Below, one piece after another: positions 9,890 through 21,699 of a stretch of 64,000 bases of DNA. The translations under genes and the position numbers were made by a program. The stretch's first letter is position 1. The number at the start of each line of letters is the position of its first letter. The stretch comes from Larix kaempferi. Lineage: Eukaryota; Streptophyta; Pinopsida; Pinales; Pinaceae. The stretch spans positions 19,159,501-19,223,500 of the forward strand of contig BSBM01000047.1 of the NCBI GenBank assembly GCA_027924585.1, in the 5' to 3' direction. Under the pieces are notes generated by a model. It had not been told where the DNA came from. It made no database searches and saw only the letters and a list, made by a program, of their open reading frames with translations.

Positions 9890-11166
9890 AACTGTAGGTT
9901 TTGCTTGCATAATGTGAATATTGTTGGTTGTCCTCTTGTTGCGTGCGCAATCTGCTCTCTTATGTGGTCCGCAACATTCATAGCACTTTATGGGTCCTTT
10001 CTGTTCATAATACCTCTTGTTGTTATTATTGTTATTGTTGTGATTATTATTATTAGGTACGTTTCTTGCAGCAGTAAAGTTCTGAGATGCATTATTCCTG
10101 TAATTATTAGGAAAATTTATGTTATTAATTTTTTTTTAAAACCTCCAGAATTATGATTAAAATTCTTATTTTAATAGTCAAACTGATTAGTCTTACTACT
10201 CTTCCAGCCAGTTGTTCCTTCTCTTTTTCTGTTTTGATCAAAACAAAAATTTGCCTTCCTCATGGCCTCTTCCAAAGTGGAAGGATTATCATACTCAGTA
10301 CAGTCTTTTATATTAAAAGGTAGACAACTGAGAAACCTTTGTACTTTAGGATTTTCCTCGACCATATAGGGCACATACCTCAACAAGCTAAGGAACTTGT
10401 TACACAGTTCTTTCATGTTCATTGTACCCAGCTTTAAATTGTAAAACTCTTTTGACTTATCTTCAAAGTATTGTTCTGACAAAAACTTCTTTTTAAACAA
10501 ACTTTTAAACATAGTCCAAGTTACTTCTTTTTCTTTTATACTCTTGATCCTTTTAAGATCCTGCCACCAAATGTCTGCCTTCCCGTTCAGATTGTAAATA
10601 GCCATCTTGGCTTTCAGTTGAGAAGAGTAGTCGTAAATATTAAAGTACTTCTTCATTCTAGACAGTCAAGCTTCTGCTGTCTCAGCTTTTTCACTTTCGC
10701 CATTAAAGGTGGGTGGCTTAATCTTTTTAAATTCCCTAGTAATATGTTCATGATGTTTATGTTTTCTCTTTTTAGAGCAGCATTCACTGTTACTGTTGTC
10801 ATAATTAATACCATCACTACTTGGATCAGATTTAGAGGATGAGTAACTGTTCCTTTTATCATTTCTTGTCTTCTTATGCTTATGTAGGTGGAACATTATT
10901 TCAGAATCAACCTTCATTTATGATATTCTGCCTCTTTCATCACTGTGACAGTTTCCTTTTAAATTGTGTTGTAACTCTTCCTGTACCTTAAGGATCCATT
11001 CATTTTCTTCTTTAACAACTTTTAATTCAGATTTTAAATCCTATACAGTGCGTAAAATTTCAGAAGACTGGTTGTTTAATTCAACATAAATTCCTTCAGA
11101 ATTATTATGATTAATACGTTCATTATGAGGAGATCTGTCCTTTGCTAATTCTTTTGGTATTTCCAT
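9890..11166 (-). pseudogene. Ty3 gag of element B (degraded)
   Basis: The candidate start is the ATG at 11166-11164. The N-terminal part is a charged stretch with in-frame stops near 11040, 10920 and 10670. The conserved retrotransposon gag domain follows in an open frame at 10656-10171, marked by WWQDLKRI, TWTMFKSLFKKKF and YVPYMVEENPKVQRFL. A CCHC knuckle (CYECCGPHKRADC) follows in another frame at about 9950-9990, after a frameshift around the (A)n tract near 10130. Domain order and spacing match Ty3 gag proteins. The protein would bind genomic RNA and form particles if intact; it cannot as it stands. Confidence 0.8.
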
Positions 11167-11298
11167 ACCTGCAATTTAAAGGTCAATCTGTTATGTACAA
11201 AAAAATAAAATTAAATTACAAAAGTTAGTAATATAAACTTTCTGATTTGTTTTCTGTTTGTGCACATGAGCCAAATCAGGCCTAGAGCTTGAACTTGC

Positions 11299-11310
11299 GC
11301 TCTGATACCA
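11299..11310 (-). other. Primer binding site of element B
   Basis: The minus strand reads TGGTATCAGAGC, complementary to initiator tRNA-Met, two bases inside a plausible LTR edge at 11313. Confidence 0.85.
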
Positions 11311-11312
11311 CA

Positions 11313-13670
11313 TGTAACATCCCAAAAATCGCTAAAAATTTTAAATTTTTGATATAGCAAAACCATAGAGATAATGCTAACTGTGGAATGAAATATGTTT
11401 AAATATTTATCTAATGGAAGCTTCACAATATTATTTATAAACATAAAAGACAGTAGATTTATAAATTAAATGCGATATAACAATATCTCTCTTTTCATGT
11501 TATAATGTTTCTAGTAATAAATACTGATGACTTGTTTGCATATTTCTGAAGGGGTTCCTACAGGGTGCCCTTGGGTTTACTTAGCTTTGATAGCTAAAGC
11601 ATTGGATTCTCTCTTTCGTAGATCTGCGGGTAAAATAAATAAGTGATTCCAATAATTCAAGAAAGGTTATACGTTTTAGCTAGTCACTCCTGTTTTTAAG
11701 ATAGATGTGTAAACTACCGTGCTTGAAGGTGTTGATGGTATGTAATTTTGGTTTATCTTTATCAATCTATACTATTTTTATCCTAACACTTGTAAGTGTA
11801 GCTAGAGATATTTTGCACTATACTTCTACTGTAATCAATGATATTGTTCAATTAAAAAATGCAATTGTGTAAAAATAATAGCATTACTATAACGTTATGG
11901 CTCGTAATGACGATGGCCTTCAAAAGCCTTCATGACATAATTCATGTACTTAAATAATATGTGCTCCTATAATATTATTCGACCTCATCATTGTATGGAC
12001 AGGATAATAGTTTATGTAATAGTGACACATATTAAATTGTCATAACACTTCCATAGAATAATTGCTAGGGTTTCAATACTTAACCATATGCAATTTGAAA
12101 CTTAATACTTTATTCTATTGTGTGCAACTATGTTTGTGAGACTTAACCTTTAAATTACACTATGTGCATACTATGCAAATGATAACTTAACATTTGACTT
12201 GGAATATATGCGCCCTAAGAAAATGGGGACTTAACATTAAAAATGTATGAAACAAAGGCATTATACGATGCAATAAAGTTTAGAGTTGATTTTATATAGT
12301 GGTTATGAATACAACATGAGGTTTGGCTTTTGTTATGCGATAGGTTGACATTGGAAACATGATATGCATACAACCTATGGTTCAAAGTGAAAATGCACAC
12401 AAGCCATATGAATTATATCATGGTTTGAGACTTTATAAGTAAATGGAATATCACGATATGATAATACCCTATGGTTGAAGCTATACAACAGGATTGTAAT
12501 GCAGTTGTAATATAGTGGTGATATAATCCCGAGATCGTGTTCTATACCTTAACTTGACTTTGACATGAATTTAATGCAGTTGCAGGTAATGGCCTGGCAG
12601 GTGATACGTAATATTCGGCATTAAATGTAAACCTTGTGCAATGGTAGTGGTTTGTCTCGATGGCTCCAACATGTATCTGGCTCCACGTGATATAGTTGTA
12701 TGAATGGTGAGAACTTCGCCAAGCTGTAAGCTCTACCCTGGTGATATGGCACTCCAACTGTGTTGGTTATTTACTGATGTTATTAATGGTAATTGATCAT
12801 ATCTCTTCCTTGGTACTGTTGTGGCTTGGCTGGCCAAATCTTGATCGTTGATCTAACTGTCTCGATCATTAAGATCTTAAAGCTTATGGCAGTCTCACAT
12901 TTATGTTTGTTGTTTGCCTTAACGCATTCATTTGGAGTTTTTAGTTTGGGGAAGAGGCCAACAGGTCGCTGGATAGCAGGGCTCGACCATGGGTGGTTTG
13001 TTGATGGCTTTGTAACTACAATCTCTGTAATTTTTATGGTGAAACTTACTGTATAAGTTGCTTAGGTTCAAAGGTTGTAAGGCAATGAAGCCCTGTGGCT
13101 TTCGTCATGTGACAAGTTAGGTTTTCAATGAGTTATCCTCCGAGTTCGATAATTGTTTAGCTGCATGACACTCATGTTGCATCGGTGGAGGAACTCAAAG
13201 CATGAAGCATTCCATCTGACTATTACCATGAAGGTAAACTTTACTCATAACACTATTTGTTAAATACAGTTTTGGTTTACTATGTATTAGTTTGGAATTC
13301 GTTATAACTTCTGGGTGATTGTGTGGCAGGTACTGCCTCCCTTGTGGATTTTACAGTGCTGGGGTTCGTTGGAAATTGATGGCACAGTATAAAATGGTAA
13401 GCCTCGGTGGCAAGACCCTCTGTAGGTTCTCCTAGCAGATTTGTGGCCAACGTTTCAAGTTGTAACAACTTTGTCCTGGAAATCGTGGTTCAAAACCCAT
13501 GTACTTTTGTGTTACGCCTGTGTTAGGATGCCTCTCGTCCCCCAGAGTCGATGTAATATTTGTGTAGGTCATTGTACAGTGTTTGGGTTCTGAGTTTGAA
13601 CTGGGAAATGTACCTCTGTCAATGAGGGTTTCGATCTCTCTCGAGTTTTTAATATAAAAGAATATTTATA
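11313..13670 (-). repeat. 5' LTR of element B, extent not resolved
   Basis: On the plus strand the LTR edge reads TGTAACATCCC at 11313. The region is AT-rich, without genes. Near 13640-13665 the minus strand has a TATA-like stretch next to an ACTCGAGAGAGATCG motif, so the LTR may reach at least this far. The outer edge cannot be placed without the second LTR. Short frames here (12793-13056, 13280-13468 and others) show no domain. Confidence 0.4.
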
Positions 13671-15119
13671 AGTTTATGTTGCTGTAGTTGTTTTGTTTCG
13701 TCGTATTGGGGCTTGGACCATGAACAAAACCTGTGACTCGTCAATTTAAAATGTGGAAATAAAAATTGTGTTTTAGTAGACCTCTATGTTTGAATTTGAT
13801 GTAATACGAAAATGTAGTTTGTGTAATTAGGTTTTAATACACCTGCTGCTATCGTTCTTCTTTTATCGTCTATGAAGTTATAAAATGGAAAAGGAAATCA
13901 TGTGATAAAAGTGAATAATGGGAAGACTACTGTTTTTAAACAATGGTTAGATGTTTGTAATCTATGATATGGTTTCGGCCTGTATAAAGCTCATCGATTT
14001 GTAAATGATGTTGTAATTTCAATCTAAAAGCTCGTCAAGGATTAGGGTTTGTCTCTGTATGGTTATGGGTTTACTCGTCGTCAAGCATTTGGCAAATCCA
14101 AACTTGTTTTGCTTCTGTTGTTTAGAGGCATTCTACTGATAATGAAATAATGGAACTTTTAAACGATAGTGAGTTTATTTAACTAGCTCGATTCTGTAGA
14201 AAAGAATCCAGTTCTGTAATTTTGTTTTATGGAATTAGAAACATGTGAATGAATACTAAGTTGAGAACTATTTAAATAAAAGATATCTTTTAATATCTTT
14301 TTTACCATTGTTCGATGATAAATTCAATAGTTTTAATGTATGGTTTTGAAAGTGAAAAGTGAAAACCCTAGGTTTGTAATATGAGACTTATGTTTGCTTA
14401 TTTATCCTATATGTATAGTAGTGAAAATAACAGTGGACTATAGTAAACTTTGAGAAGAAAATATGGAAACTATAAACCCTGATTTAAAACTTGAAAATGA
14501 CATATTAGTTCTGTATGATAAAATTATCCAATCTTCTTTAGTTTCTATATCAACAATGATTTCAATAATAAATATAAATCACAATAGTAATATTTAAGAC
14601 AGTAAACTTCTATTTGATTAAGTAAAAACAGTACTGTAACAAAATACAGTAATCAATATTAATTTCTAACAGTAGGAACATTTAACAATTCATGCAGAGT
14701 TGTTCTTTTCATCATCTTGGCAATTTGCATCTCATAACTATTTATCTTAATTTGTCTCTGTACTAGAGTACGATGCAATTCCTATAGCATCGGGAAAAAT
14801 GCAGAGATTATTTATTTCATTCATCATTTCCATTCATACTTTTAATTTGTTTCAGACATTAAAAGTAAGGGTATCTAAACCATAACACATTCTGTAATTT
14901 AAAATTAAATACTTGCAATAAACAGATTTAACTACTTAATAACAAAAAAACAAATAGAACCTATAGATGAAGATAGGGCTGACAAGCACCCAAGGAGGCT
15001 TGTTCCTCCCAACCTATTTCAGAAGAAGCAACTCAACTGTTGGCTTCTTGTGAACCCCCGAGCTTGATTACTGAACCACTAAGTAGATGGAATCTGTGTA
15101 GAAGAAAGGCACTCAAAAT
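13671..15119. other. AT-rich spacer, nothing recognised
   Basis: No coding exon, RNA gene or repeat family could be recognised. Short runs of A and T and scattered AAACCCTA motifs only. Confidence 0.5.
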
Positions 15120-15260
15120 GCCTTCAACACTCAGCATCAACCTCCTGAAATAACATGCCTTCTCCACTCAGCATCAACCTCCTGAAATAACATGCCTTCT
15201 CCACTCAGCATCAACCTCCTGAAATAACATGCCTTCTCCACTTAGCATCAACCTCCTGAA
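15120..15260. repeat. 37-bp minisatellite, four units
   Basis: Units start at 15120, 15157, 15194 and 15231. The core reads CTCAGCATCAACCTCCTGAA followed by ATAACATGCCTTCTCCA. Units two and three are identical; the first and last carry a few changes. Confidence 0.9.
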
Positions 15261-15993
15261 CTCAAAAAGAGTTTGGCAAACTCACAACATAGAATATCCC
15301 CTCATCAAATCTCTTGGGTGCAAAAACAGTAAAACCCCAAGGTAAATTTCCTCGTAAGGAAAAGTGATGAACCTTAGTTCAAAATTTGATGGCTATTATA
15401 TAGACTGCCTAGGTCTTTAGTGGTCAGTTTGGAATAAATGAGCCTCAAGCTCCAGTCCCATCTTTCAGGGCAGTATGACCACATTTCAAGGGAGTTGTCC
15501 CATACCAACAGCTAGTTAGTTGCATCATGATGTTGCCACTTGTCCATTGCCTTCTACCCCTGATTCCATTCCACCTAGTGGATCAGTAACTACTCTTTCA
15601 ACAGTCCTCTTAGGTGTTTGTCTCCTATTTTATTTATTTAATAATAATATACTGTGCAAATTACAGCCATCCTTGGACACCTGTCAACCATAAAACTTTA
15701 CAATAAAAGTTATCATAATGTTTTTCTAACACAAAATGTTTTCCAGCAAAAAGGGTATGTTCCAGTCGGCTTGCTAGTTTTATTTATCTTTTATTTATCA
15801 TCAAGCCAACTTGTCATTTTGTCTTCTAGGGTCAATTTGCCCCTTTTACTAGGGAAGTTGTGCTCTTTCTTGTCTTCCACTTTCTTTGGAATTTCCTCAA
15901 TAGATTTTCTTGACTCCTTGGTTATTTCTTAATCATAAAAAGGTTCTTCTCATCGATATATTCTCACATGCAGTCACATTCTTTCAATAGAGT

Positions 15994-16067
15994 TCTAATG
16001 TTGATTTGACCATACTCTAAGAAGTCTCAGTTACTTCTTAGAGCCAATTTTCAAATTCAACATTAGA
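15994..16067. repeat. Long imperfect hairpin
   Basis: Two nested pairs of arms: TCTAATGTTGATTTGA (15994-16009) with its complement at 16051-16067 (one extra base), and ACTCTAAGAAGT (about 16014-16025) with ACTTCTTAGAGC (about 16033-16043). Possible small-RNA precursor, LTR hairpin or MITE remnant; not resolved. Confidence 0.6.
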
Positions 16068-16550
16068 TTAGAATTTTTCTAATATACAAGGAGATAAGAT
16101 ATCCTTGTAACATAGACAAGTCATCTCACTCTATAAGAATATATCGCTCATACTATAGAGCAATCCCACCTGGAGTATGCAATGTGACTGCTATCCTACT
16201 ACCACTCCAATGAACACATGATTGGACGAGGCTAAGCATTCAAACCATAAGACAAGCAGTCAAGCGATACAACGGGGACATTCTCTCTAGGTCACGAACC
16301 CATCTAAGAGAATGATCTACATAATGTTTTCCTGATGCTGGAACCATGGAGAACACCAACAATATTTATTTAATAAACCACTACACCATGGACAAATAGG
16401 CCATTGGCCTTTATTATTTCAAGAATTCAAATTCGAGATAATAGTTCGACCATGGAATTCCAATGTTGAATCTAATCATCTGTCATGAATATAAATGGGA
16501 GAAGAATATGTTAGAATTTATGATGAACTATCTGATTTCTACCTTTACAT

Positions 16551-16760
16551 CACTAGTACAAAATGAGAGATAAGTGGCCAGGCGACCAAAAACAATTGGT
16601 CACCATAGTTTTTTCAAGGGATAAATGATCAAAATTGAGAAATTTTAAGTGAGCTAACTAAAAATGACCAAGATAAAAGACCAATTTTGTCACTTGAAAA
16701 AAACTAAACTAAAAATGACCACATAACAATTGGTCATTTTTAGTTGTGTCACTTCGACAA
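16551..16760 (+). mobile_element. CACTA-like transposon end (tentative)
   Basis: CACTAGTACAAAATGAG at 16551 resembles a CACTA terminus. It is followed by direct and inverted copies of a GACCAATTGGTCA-type motif, as in CACTA subterminal regions. These include a perfect 15-bp stem (16707-16721 with 16731-16745, loop CATAACAAT). I did not find the matching opposite end or a 3-bp duplication. Confidence 0.35.
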
Positions 16761-17430
16761 TGGAAAATTACAATTTTTACAATGAATTTGTACAATTCAC
16801 TAAATTTTAACACTGCAAATGGATTCATAGACCCCCTAGAGTGTTAAATTTTAGTAAATTGTAGACCCCTTCATGTGTCACAGCTCAGCAATTGACACCT
16901 CACTGTTATGAAATTTGTTTTTTGGTTTTTTTTTAGTTTGTAATGCTAAATAAAGTTTGCTTAAATTTAGTGTGGTTATTTAGGGTTAGAGAACTCTTGT
17001 GTTATAGGTCAAATCTGCACTTCTTCATCCGTGATCACATTGCCCTGTCGATCACACAAAAGGACACTATGGATGGAAGAGAGATTGACCTTGGATGACA
17101 TAGTGCTGAGATTCCACACCTTCAGCCAAAAACTATATTTTCTGCATATTTCATTGTAAATGCGCTACTCTTATAACTGACAACCCGCGCATTTTCCTAA
17201 AAGTATGCAGGTTCCAATACTAACAACATGCGCACATTTTTGAAAAGTTGTAATCACGAGTTGCTGAGAGACCTAGTTGTGCAAGTCCCCTAGTGTCATA
17301 CTCGCACACATACTAAGATGAAATTGAAAAATATATTAAGATTACAAATTGGGATTAGTTGAGTTTGGTATTGTAAGTTCCCCAACTTCCCAATTCAAGT
17401 GCCTCGCGAATCTAACTTCCTTCCTTGGCC

Positions 17431-17786
17431 ATAAATACAAGGGAAAGCCATGAGGAAAAGGCCAAAGAAGAAGAATCTATTATTATGCTGAAGGAATTTC
17501 TAAGTCATTGTGAGGAGCAGGAGCCCAGAACACGGTTGCAGAAGTGCTTGGAACAGATCAGGTATAAACTGTATTTGGTTGCATTTCCTTGACAATAAAG
17601 ATCGAGATACCCTTCCCGTCCCAATGGAATGTTGTTTCTATTGAATTTCTGATTATAATTAATGCAATATTGTTTTCAATATCATTATCTATTTATAGTC
17701 AAGATACGTTGAGGAAGGTCTGAATATTTTGTAGGTACATTACTATGGAGATTGGGCAAAAGCTAGGACCAGCCGCCATAAATAAG
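17431..17786 (+). CDS. Possible two-exon gene fragment with TATA box (uncharacterised)
   Basis: A TATA-like ATAAATACAAGGG at 17431 precedes a candidate exon (ATG 17485 to 17561) that ends at CAG|GTATAAAC. A second exon (17735-17786) is bounded by TTTTGTAG and AAG|GTACTC. The joined frame is open over 43 codons and reads MLKEFLSHCEEQEPR... then YITMEIGQKLGPAAINK. No family is recognised, and no further exon could be linked downstream. It may be the 5' part of a lost gene or chance splice-like sites. Confidence 0.25.
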
Positions 17787-19914
17787 GTACTCTTTCTCAA
17801 ACCCTAAATCTCATTTGCTTGCAGTAATTAGTGTAAAACCCTAATATATATATCTGTCAGCCCCATGTACGTTGATAGCATCCATCCCCTGCTATAGGGT
17901 ATAATCCTTAACAACAGAACTAGTGACCCCATTGGGGAGCACCAATTTGTTTCTGCTCTGGGGACCTTATTTAGGTTTTCTTTTAGCTTTTACAGTCTCT
18001 TGGATTTTTGTGAGGTTTGTGTAGGTTACCTTGTTGTTTCCTTTTGCCTTGATTCATTTTGGTCCGAGTGAGAAAAGTTTCTTTTATTGCCTTTTATTCC
18101 CTGTGCGTTGGTCTTTTGTGCATACATAAGCGCATCTTTTGAACTAAACGCAAGTCTTTCTCACTAATACCCGCGCACTTTTAGTTGTTTGCTCTGGTTA
18201 TTATACCATACAGCTACATATTTTCCTGTAGGTCTAAGCCTTTCATAGTAGGGTTTGGTTTTCAGGTTGATGGGTCTACTTTTGGCATTTTATTTGCTTT
18301 TCTAACTGTTATTGAGACATCCTTGTCTTTTTTAGTCTTGTTTTAACCACTTGAAAGTCCCCTTTGGATTGCTTCACTTACTTCAGTACTTTTTTTTAGG
18401 TATCTTTTTCTGCTTTTTAGGTCTTTTGTACATGTGCGCAACTCACTGCTAGTCACAGTAGCGCACCTTTTTCCCTAGATGTGTGTTGCAATAATATAGA
18501 CTTGCGTACTCTATGCGTGTTGTCCGTTGCAATACCTGCACACTTTTACTGGGTTTTGCCTTTCATTTTAGTGTTTGACCTTAGTTAGAAGTCTTTTGGG
18601 TGTTTTTGGAAGACTTGATTGGTTGGATACCTTCTGAATTTTAGTTTAGGTTAGTCGGAGTTCGCTTGAATTTTTCTTGATAGATTTTTCATTCTGAGTT
18701 TGCGTGGTTGTAGAGTTGATTTGGTTTGCTTGCCTACCCTCCCTGTTTGGTGGATGCTTTTCTTTGGTTTTTTATGCTTAGGAGAAAACTTTGGGTTCAT
18801 TTTTCAGTTGCATGCATTAGTTTTTCCTTTTCTTTTGCATCTTGTTCCAAATCTAGAGTTTTTTCACTGAAACAACTCTTTAGGTCAAGTCTTTGTCAGT
18901 GTTTGGATTTGATTTCTATAATCCATTAGGCCTCTTATATTTACCCACACTCTTGATAGATCTTGCTTGTTCCTTTTTCAGATTCATTTTATTTTACAAA
19001 TAGAAGAAAAGATCAAAAATTGAAAATTGGTAACCTAGTTGTAAGATTTTCCATTATTTTTCGAGTTAGGATAGAATTTTTTGCTATTTGCTTTGAAAAT
19101 TAAAAAGAAAAATTGAAAAAATGTTTATGCTTAGGATTTCCTATCTTTTGTTTTGAAAGACATAAACGGATAAAAAAAGAGTCTTTGTGAAGTTTTAAGG
19201 CATCATTTGTACACACTTTACTTTCTGTCATAACGATACCACACACTTCACTACCCTTTTTGAGTAAGAAGTAGCCTCTAAAAAGAACATCTAATCAAAT
19301 CAATTAGTAACTTCCTTTTTTAGGTTTGACACTACACCAACTAGCTTAGGCTAGGATTTCGGGGAAGATCACTTTAAACTGCCCGAAATCGTTTTATTGC
19401 TCAACAATCGTAGTGAGACAATATTTTAGGCAAACCCACTTATATCAAAGTATCCTGGGACCTCTCCACTCAAACCGGAGTAAAGCACAAGGTCGTGTGA
19501 GACTGGAACTGTTGAGGATACCCCCTCACTTTCCTTTCGAGCATACACCAGAGCTGATTTGCGTACCGGGGTCCATTTGTACTTTAAGTACTCTTGGATT
19601 TCAGGCTTTGCTACCCTGCCCATGCGTCTTGGCTAGACTGACGACTGTCCCCCCAAGTATTTTTGTATTTGTGGTATCCTTAGTATCCAGACTCTAGCGC
19701 TTTAAACAGGTGGTGACAGAAGGCTATTTCTATTATACCTAGGACAAATGTGGGAGGAAACCCTCTACAGAAATTTGGGAAAGTGGTTTGGTGATTCAAA
19801 CACTTGTACCCAGAGGACCTGTATCTGGACCTTGGGTAACTGTCCTTCATCCTTTGTTGGTTAGTTCTGGGCCCTAATCATCTCAGAATTCCCTCCGGAA
19901 GGTATCTATTTTCC
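17787..19914. other. T-rich spacer with recurrent GCGCA-TTTT motif
   Basis: No gene recognised. The motif GCGCA(C)..TTTT recurs near 17186, 17229, 18128, 18172 and 18461 and in related forms at 18533. The segment 19600-19740 ends in CTTTAAACAGGTGGTGACAG and could be an LTR-to-leader junction of an unidentified retroelement, but the primer is not a standard one. Confidence 0.3.
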
Positions 19915-20508
19915 TTGCTGGGATTACCTAGGACCTTTCTAGTGGTGTGCTCTTTTTACTGGTTGTTCTCAGTTGGACTTAGAGACTTCTTTTTCATTGA
20001 GTTAGAAATTATGGCTAGCATCCTGGTGAGCACCAATCAAGGGACCCCTGTTCAAGGGGCTCCTTGTGCTTTTCCATTTATTGGTAACATTGGTAGTCCC
20101 TTAATGGCTACTTTGAATATTCTAAGATTCACTATAGGGCTACCGGTTTGGTTGTTTTCCACTTCGAATGCCTTGCATTCTCTTGATGCTTCTCAAGTAA
20201 GCACCTCACATCAAGAGCGGAAGAACCCTATGCCTTCCTCACCAGTAACATGTTCTCCTCCTCCTTCTACCTCATGTGGTGAAAGTAGTAATACTAGTAA
20301 CCAGCAGTCTAAGGGGAATAGACGGAGGAAGAATAGGGAGAAGATGCCAAAGCAAGGGGGAAGCCACCCATCCTCTGGATGTCATGCTGTGGGCACCTGC
20401 CCAACCTTTGGTGGTCATTTTGGTAGAACTCACTCAATCACTGTAAATCATACTGAACCCACCCACCCAGCTTCTGATTTTTACCTTAAATTTTTAAATA
20501 AAAAATAA
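19915..20508 (+). CDS. 197-codon ORF, unidentified
   Basis: Longest open frame between elements B and C. An inner Met at about 20011 starts MASILVSTNQGTPVQGAPC. The rest is Ser/Pro-rich, then a short basic segment (KGNRRRKNREKMPKQ) and a Gly/His-rich end. There is no recognised domain. The composition would fit the start of a gag-like protein of a degraded retroelement; this is inference. Confidence 0.3.
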   Translation: MLGLPRTFLVVCSFYWLFSVGLRDFFFIELEIMASILVSTNQGTPVQGAPCAFPFIGNIGSPLMATLNILRFTIGLPVWLFSTSNALHSLDASQVSTSHQERKNPMPSSPVTCSPPPSTSCGESSNTSNQQSKGNRRRKNREKMPKQGGSHPSSGCHAVGTCPTFGGHFGRTHSITVNHTEPTHPASDFYLKFLNKK

Positions 20509-20744
20509 AGACATAAATCTTGCGAAAATGACAATTGTTTCCAAAACCACCAAGAACCATCCTTAGTGGTTTTCAGAAACAACTGATGCCTTCCAACCAT
20601 CCAAAAATGTACTAAACAATGAATACCATATATAATGTATGGACTTTGAATACCATCTATAATGTGTGGAAATCAAAAGCACATTTCTGACTGACCAAAA
20701 ATAGTTTCTAACATAAAGGATATAGTATGCCTTGGGAGAAAACA

Positions 20745-21238
20745 TGATCCGTATCGTGTCCAGGAAGCGCGAGGGGGACAACAGTTCAACTGAATGAGTC
20801 GGCTCTGTTATGGTGAAAGCTTAATAAACAGGATTACGCAATATAGATAACACAAATACACACAGATAATATGCATGAATGCGAACTGTTCTAGATTGAT
20901 CAAGATAAGATGTATATTACAATAGTTTACATGCTTATAAAGAAATCTAAGACACTTGGGTACCTTCCCATTACGTTCAGTTGTAAGAAGAAGTTAGAGT
21001 GGTTCAATTGTTCAACCGTTACAGTCGACTAGAAGACAGAGAGATAATCTGTCAAGGTTCGACAGTCCCTGGTCGCATGTCGATGTTGCGAACTGTGAGG
21101 TCGTTGAACATGTCGAAGGTGATGAAGTTGTCGAAGTCATGTCACGTCGAAACTTGTCTAAGTTTTATCAACAGCAAAGACTAGTTGAGGATGTCGAAGT
21201 TAGTATCTAACAACAAATGCCAACTGCGATGTGGATTA
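20745..21238 (-). repeat. 3' LTR of element C
   Basis: 494 bp. It aligns along its length to 32342-32863 (522 bp) with many substitutions and two short length differences. It is therefore clearly older than the copia LTR pairs. Rich in TGTCGA motifs. Confidence 0.85.
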
Positions 21239-21255
21239 GACCTCCTTCCTTAAGA
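21239..21255 (-). other. Polypurine tract of element C
   Basis: The minus strand reads AAGGAAGGAGGTC directly before the 3' LTR. Confidence 0.75.
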
Positions 21256-21495
21256 AACAATGGACCCCATTGTTTTCTCGTGAAGGTGAGGAAACTTGTC
21301 GATCACTTCAGTAGTAGAGTACCACTTTCCTTGAGATGAGATATGGCCAACTTTGGCAACCTGAAACAAGGTAATTGTGTTCGTCCTTGTAAGGCATACC
21401 TGCCATCCCACAATGGTGTCACAAGGAAAAGGCTCCTGAACATCTAGATGGATGTCTTCAGGTTCTGTTGTTGAGAAATCATTTTGTTCCAACAA
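21250..21495 (-). pseudogene. Chromodomain-like C-terminus of element C pol
   Basis: An 81-residue minus-strand frame ends just before the purine tract. The stretch from RTNTITLFQVAKVG to STTEVIDKFPHLHEK has the spacing of group II chromodomains of plant chromoviruses (basic start, V-K-W-like strand, acidic/aromatic link, FP-x-H end). The key aromatic residues are poorly kept. The assignment rests on position and pattern. Confidence 0.5.
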
Positions 21496-21699
21496 GGGTG
21501 CATGGTATGGTCAAAGTAGATCCACATTAAAGACTGGATGCAGACCCAGGCAAGCAAGAATGTCGAGCTGGAAAGCGTTCTTGCCAATCTTTTGAATACT
21601 ACTGTATGGACCATATCGCAAAGGTTTTAACTTATTGAAAGGACCTGTGAAGCGCTCCTTCTTAAGATGTAGCTAGACCTTATCCCCAATGTGAAATGT

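Larger units (their letters stand above)
9605..11312 (-). mobile_element. Ty3-type retrotransposon B, 5' internal part (gag-protease)
   Basis: Read on the minus strand: a primer site (11299-11310), a short leader, gag from about 11166, a CCHC knuckle and the start of a protease. It is cut off exactly where the LTR of element A ends (9604). Pol beyond the protease is not in the window, so it presumably lies on the far side of element A. Several stops mark it as dead. Confidence 0.8.

Noticed and set aside
12793-13056. 87-codon plus-strand frame as a host gene
   Set aside because: Lies within the LTR-like region of element B, no domain, no splice context.
15120-15260. CRISPR-like array
   Set aside because: The 37-bp units are contiguous tandem repeats with no spacers, and the genome is eukaryotic.
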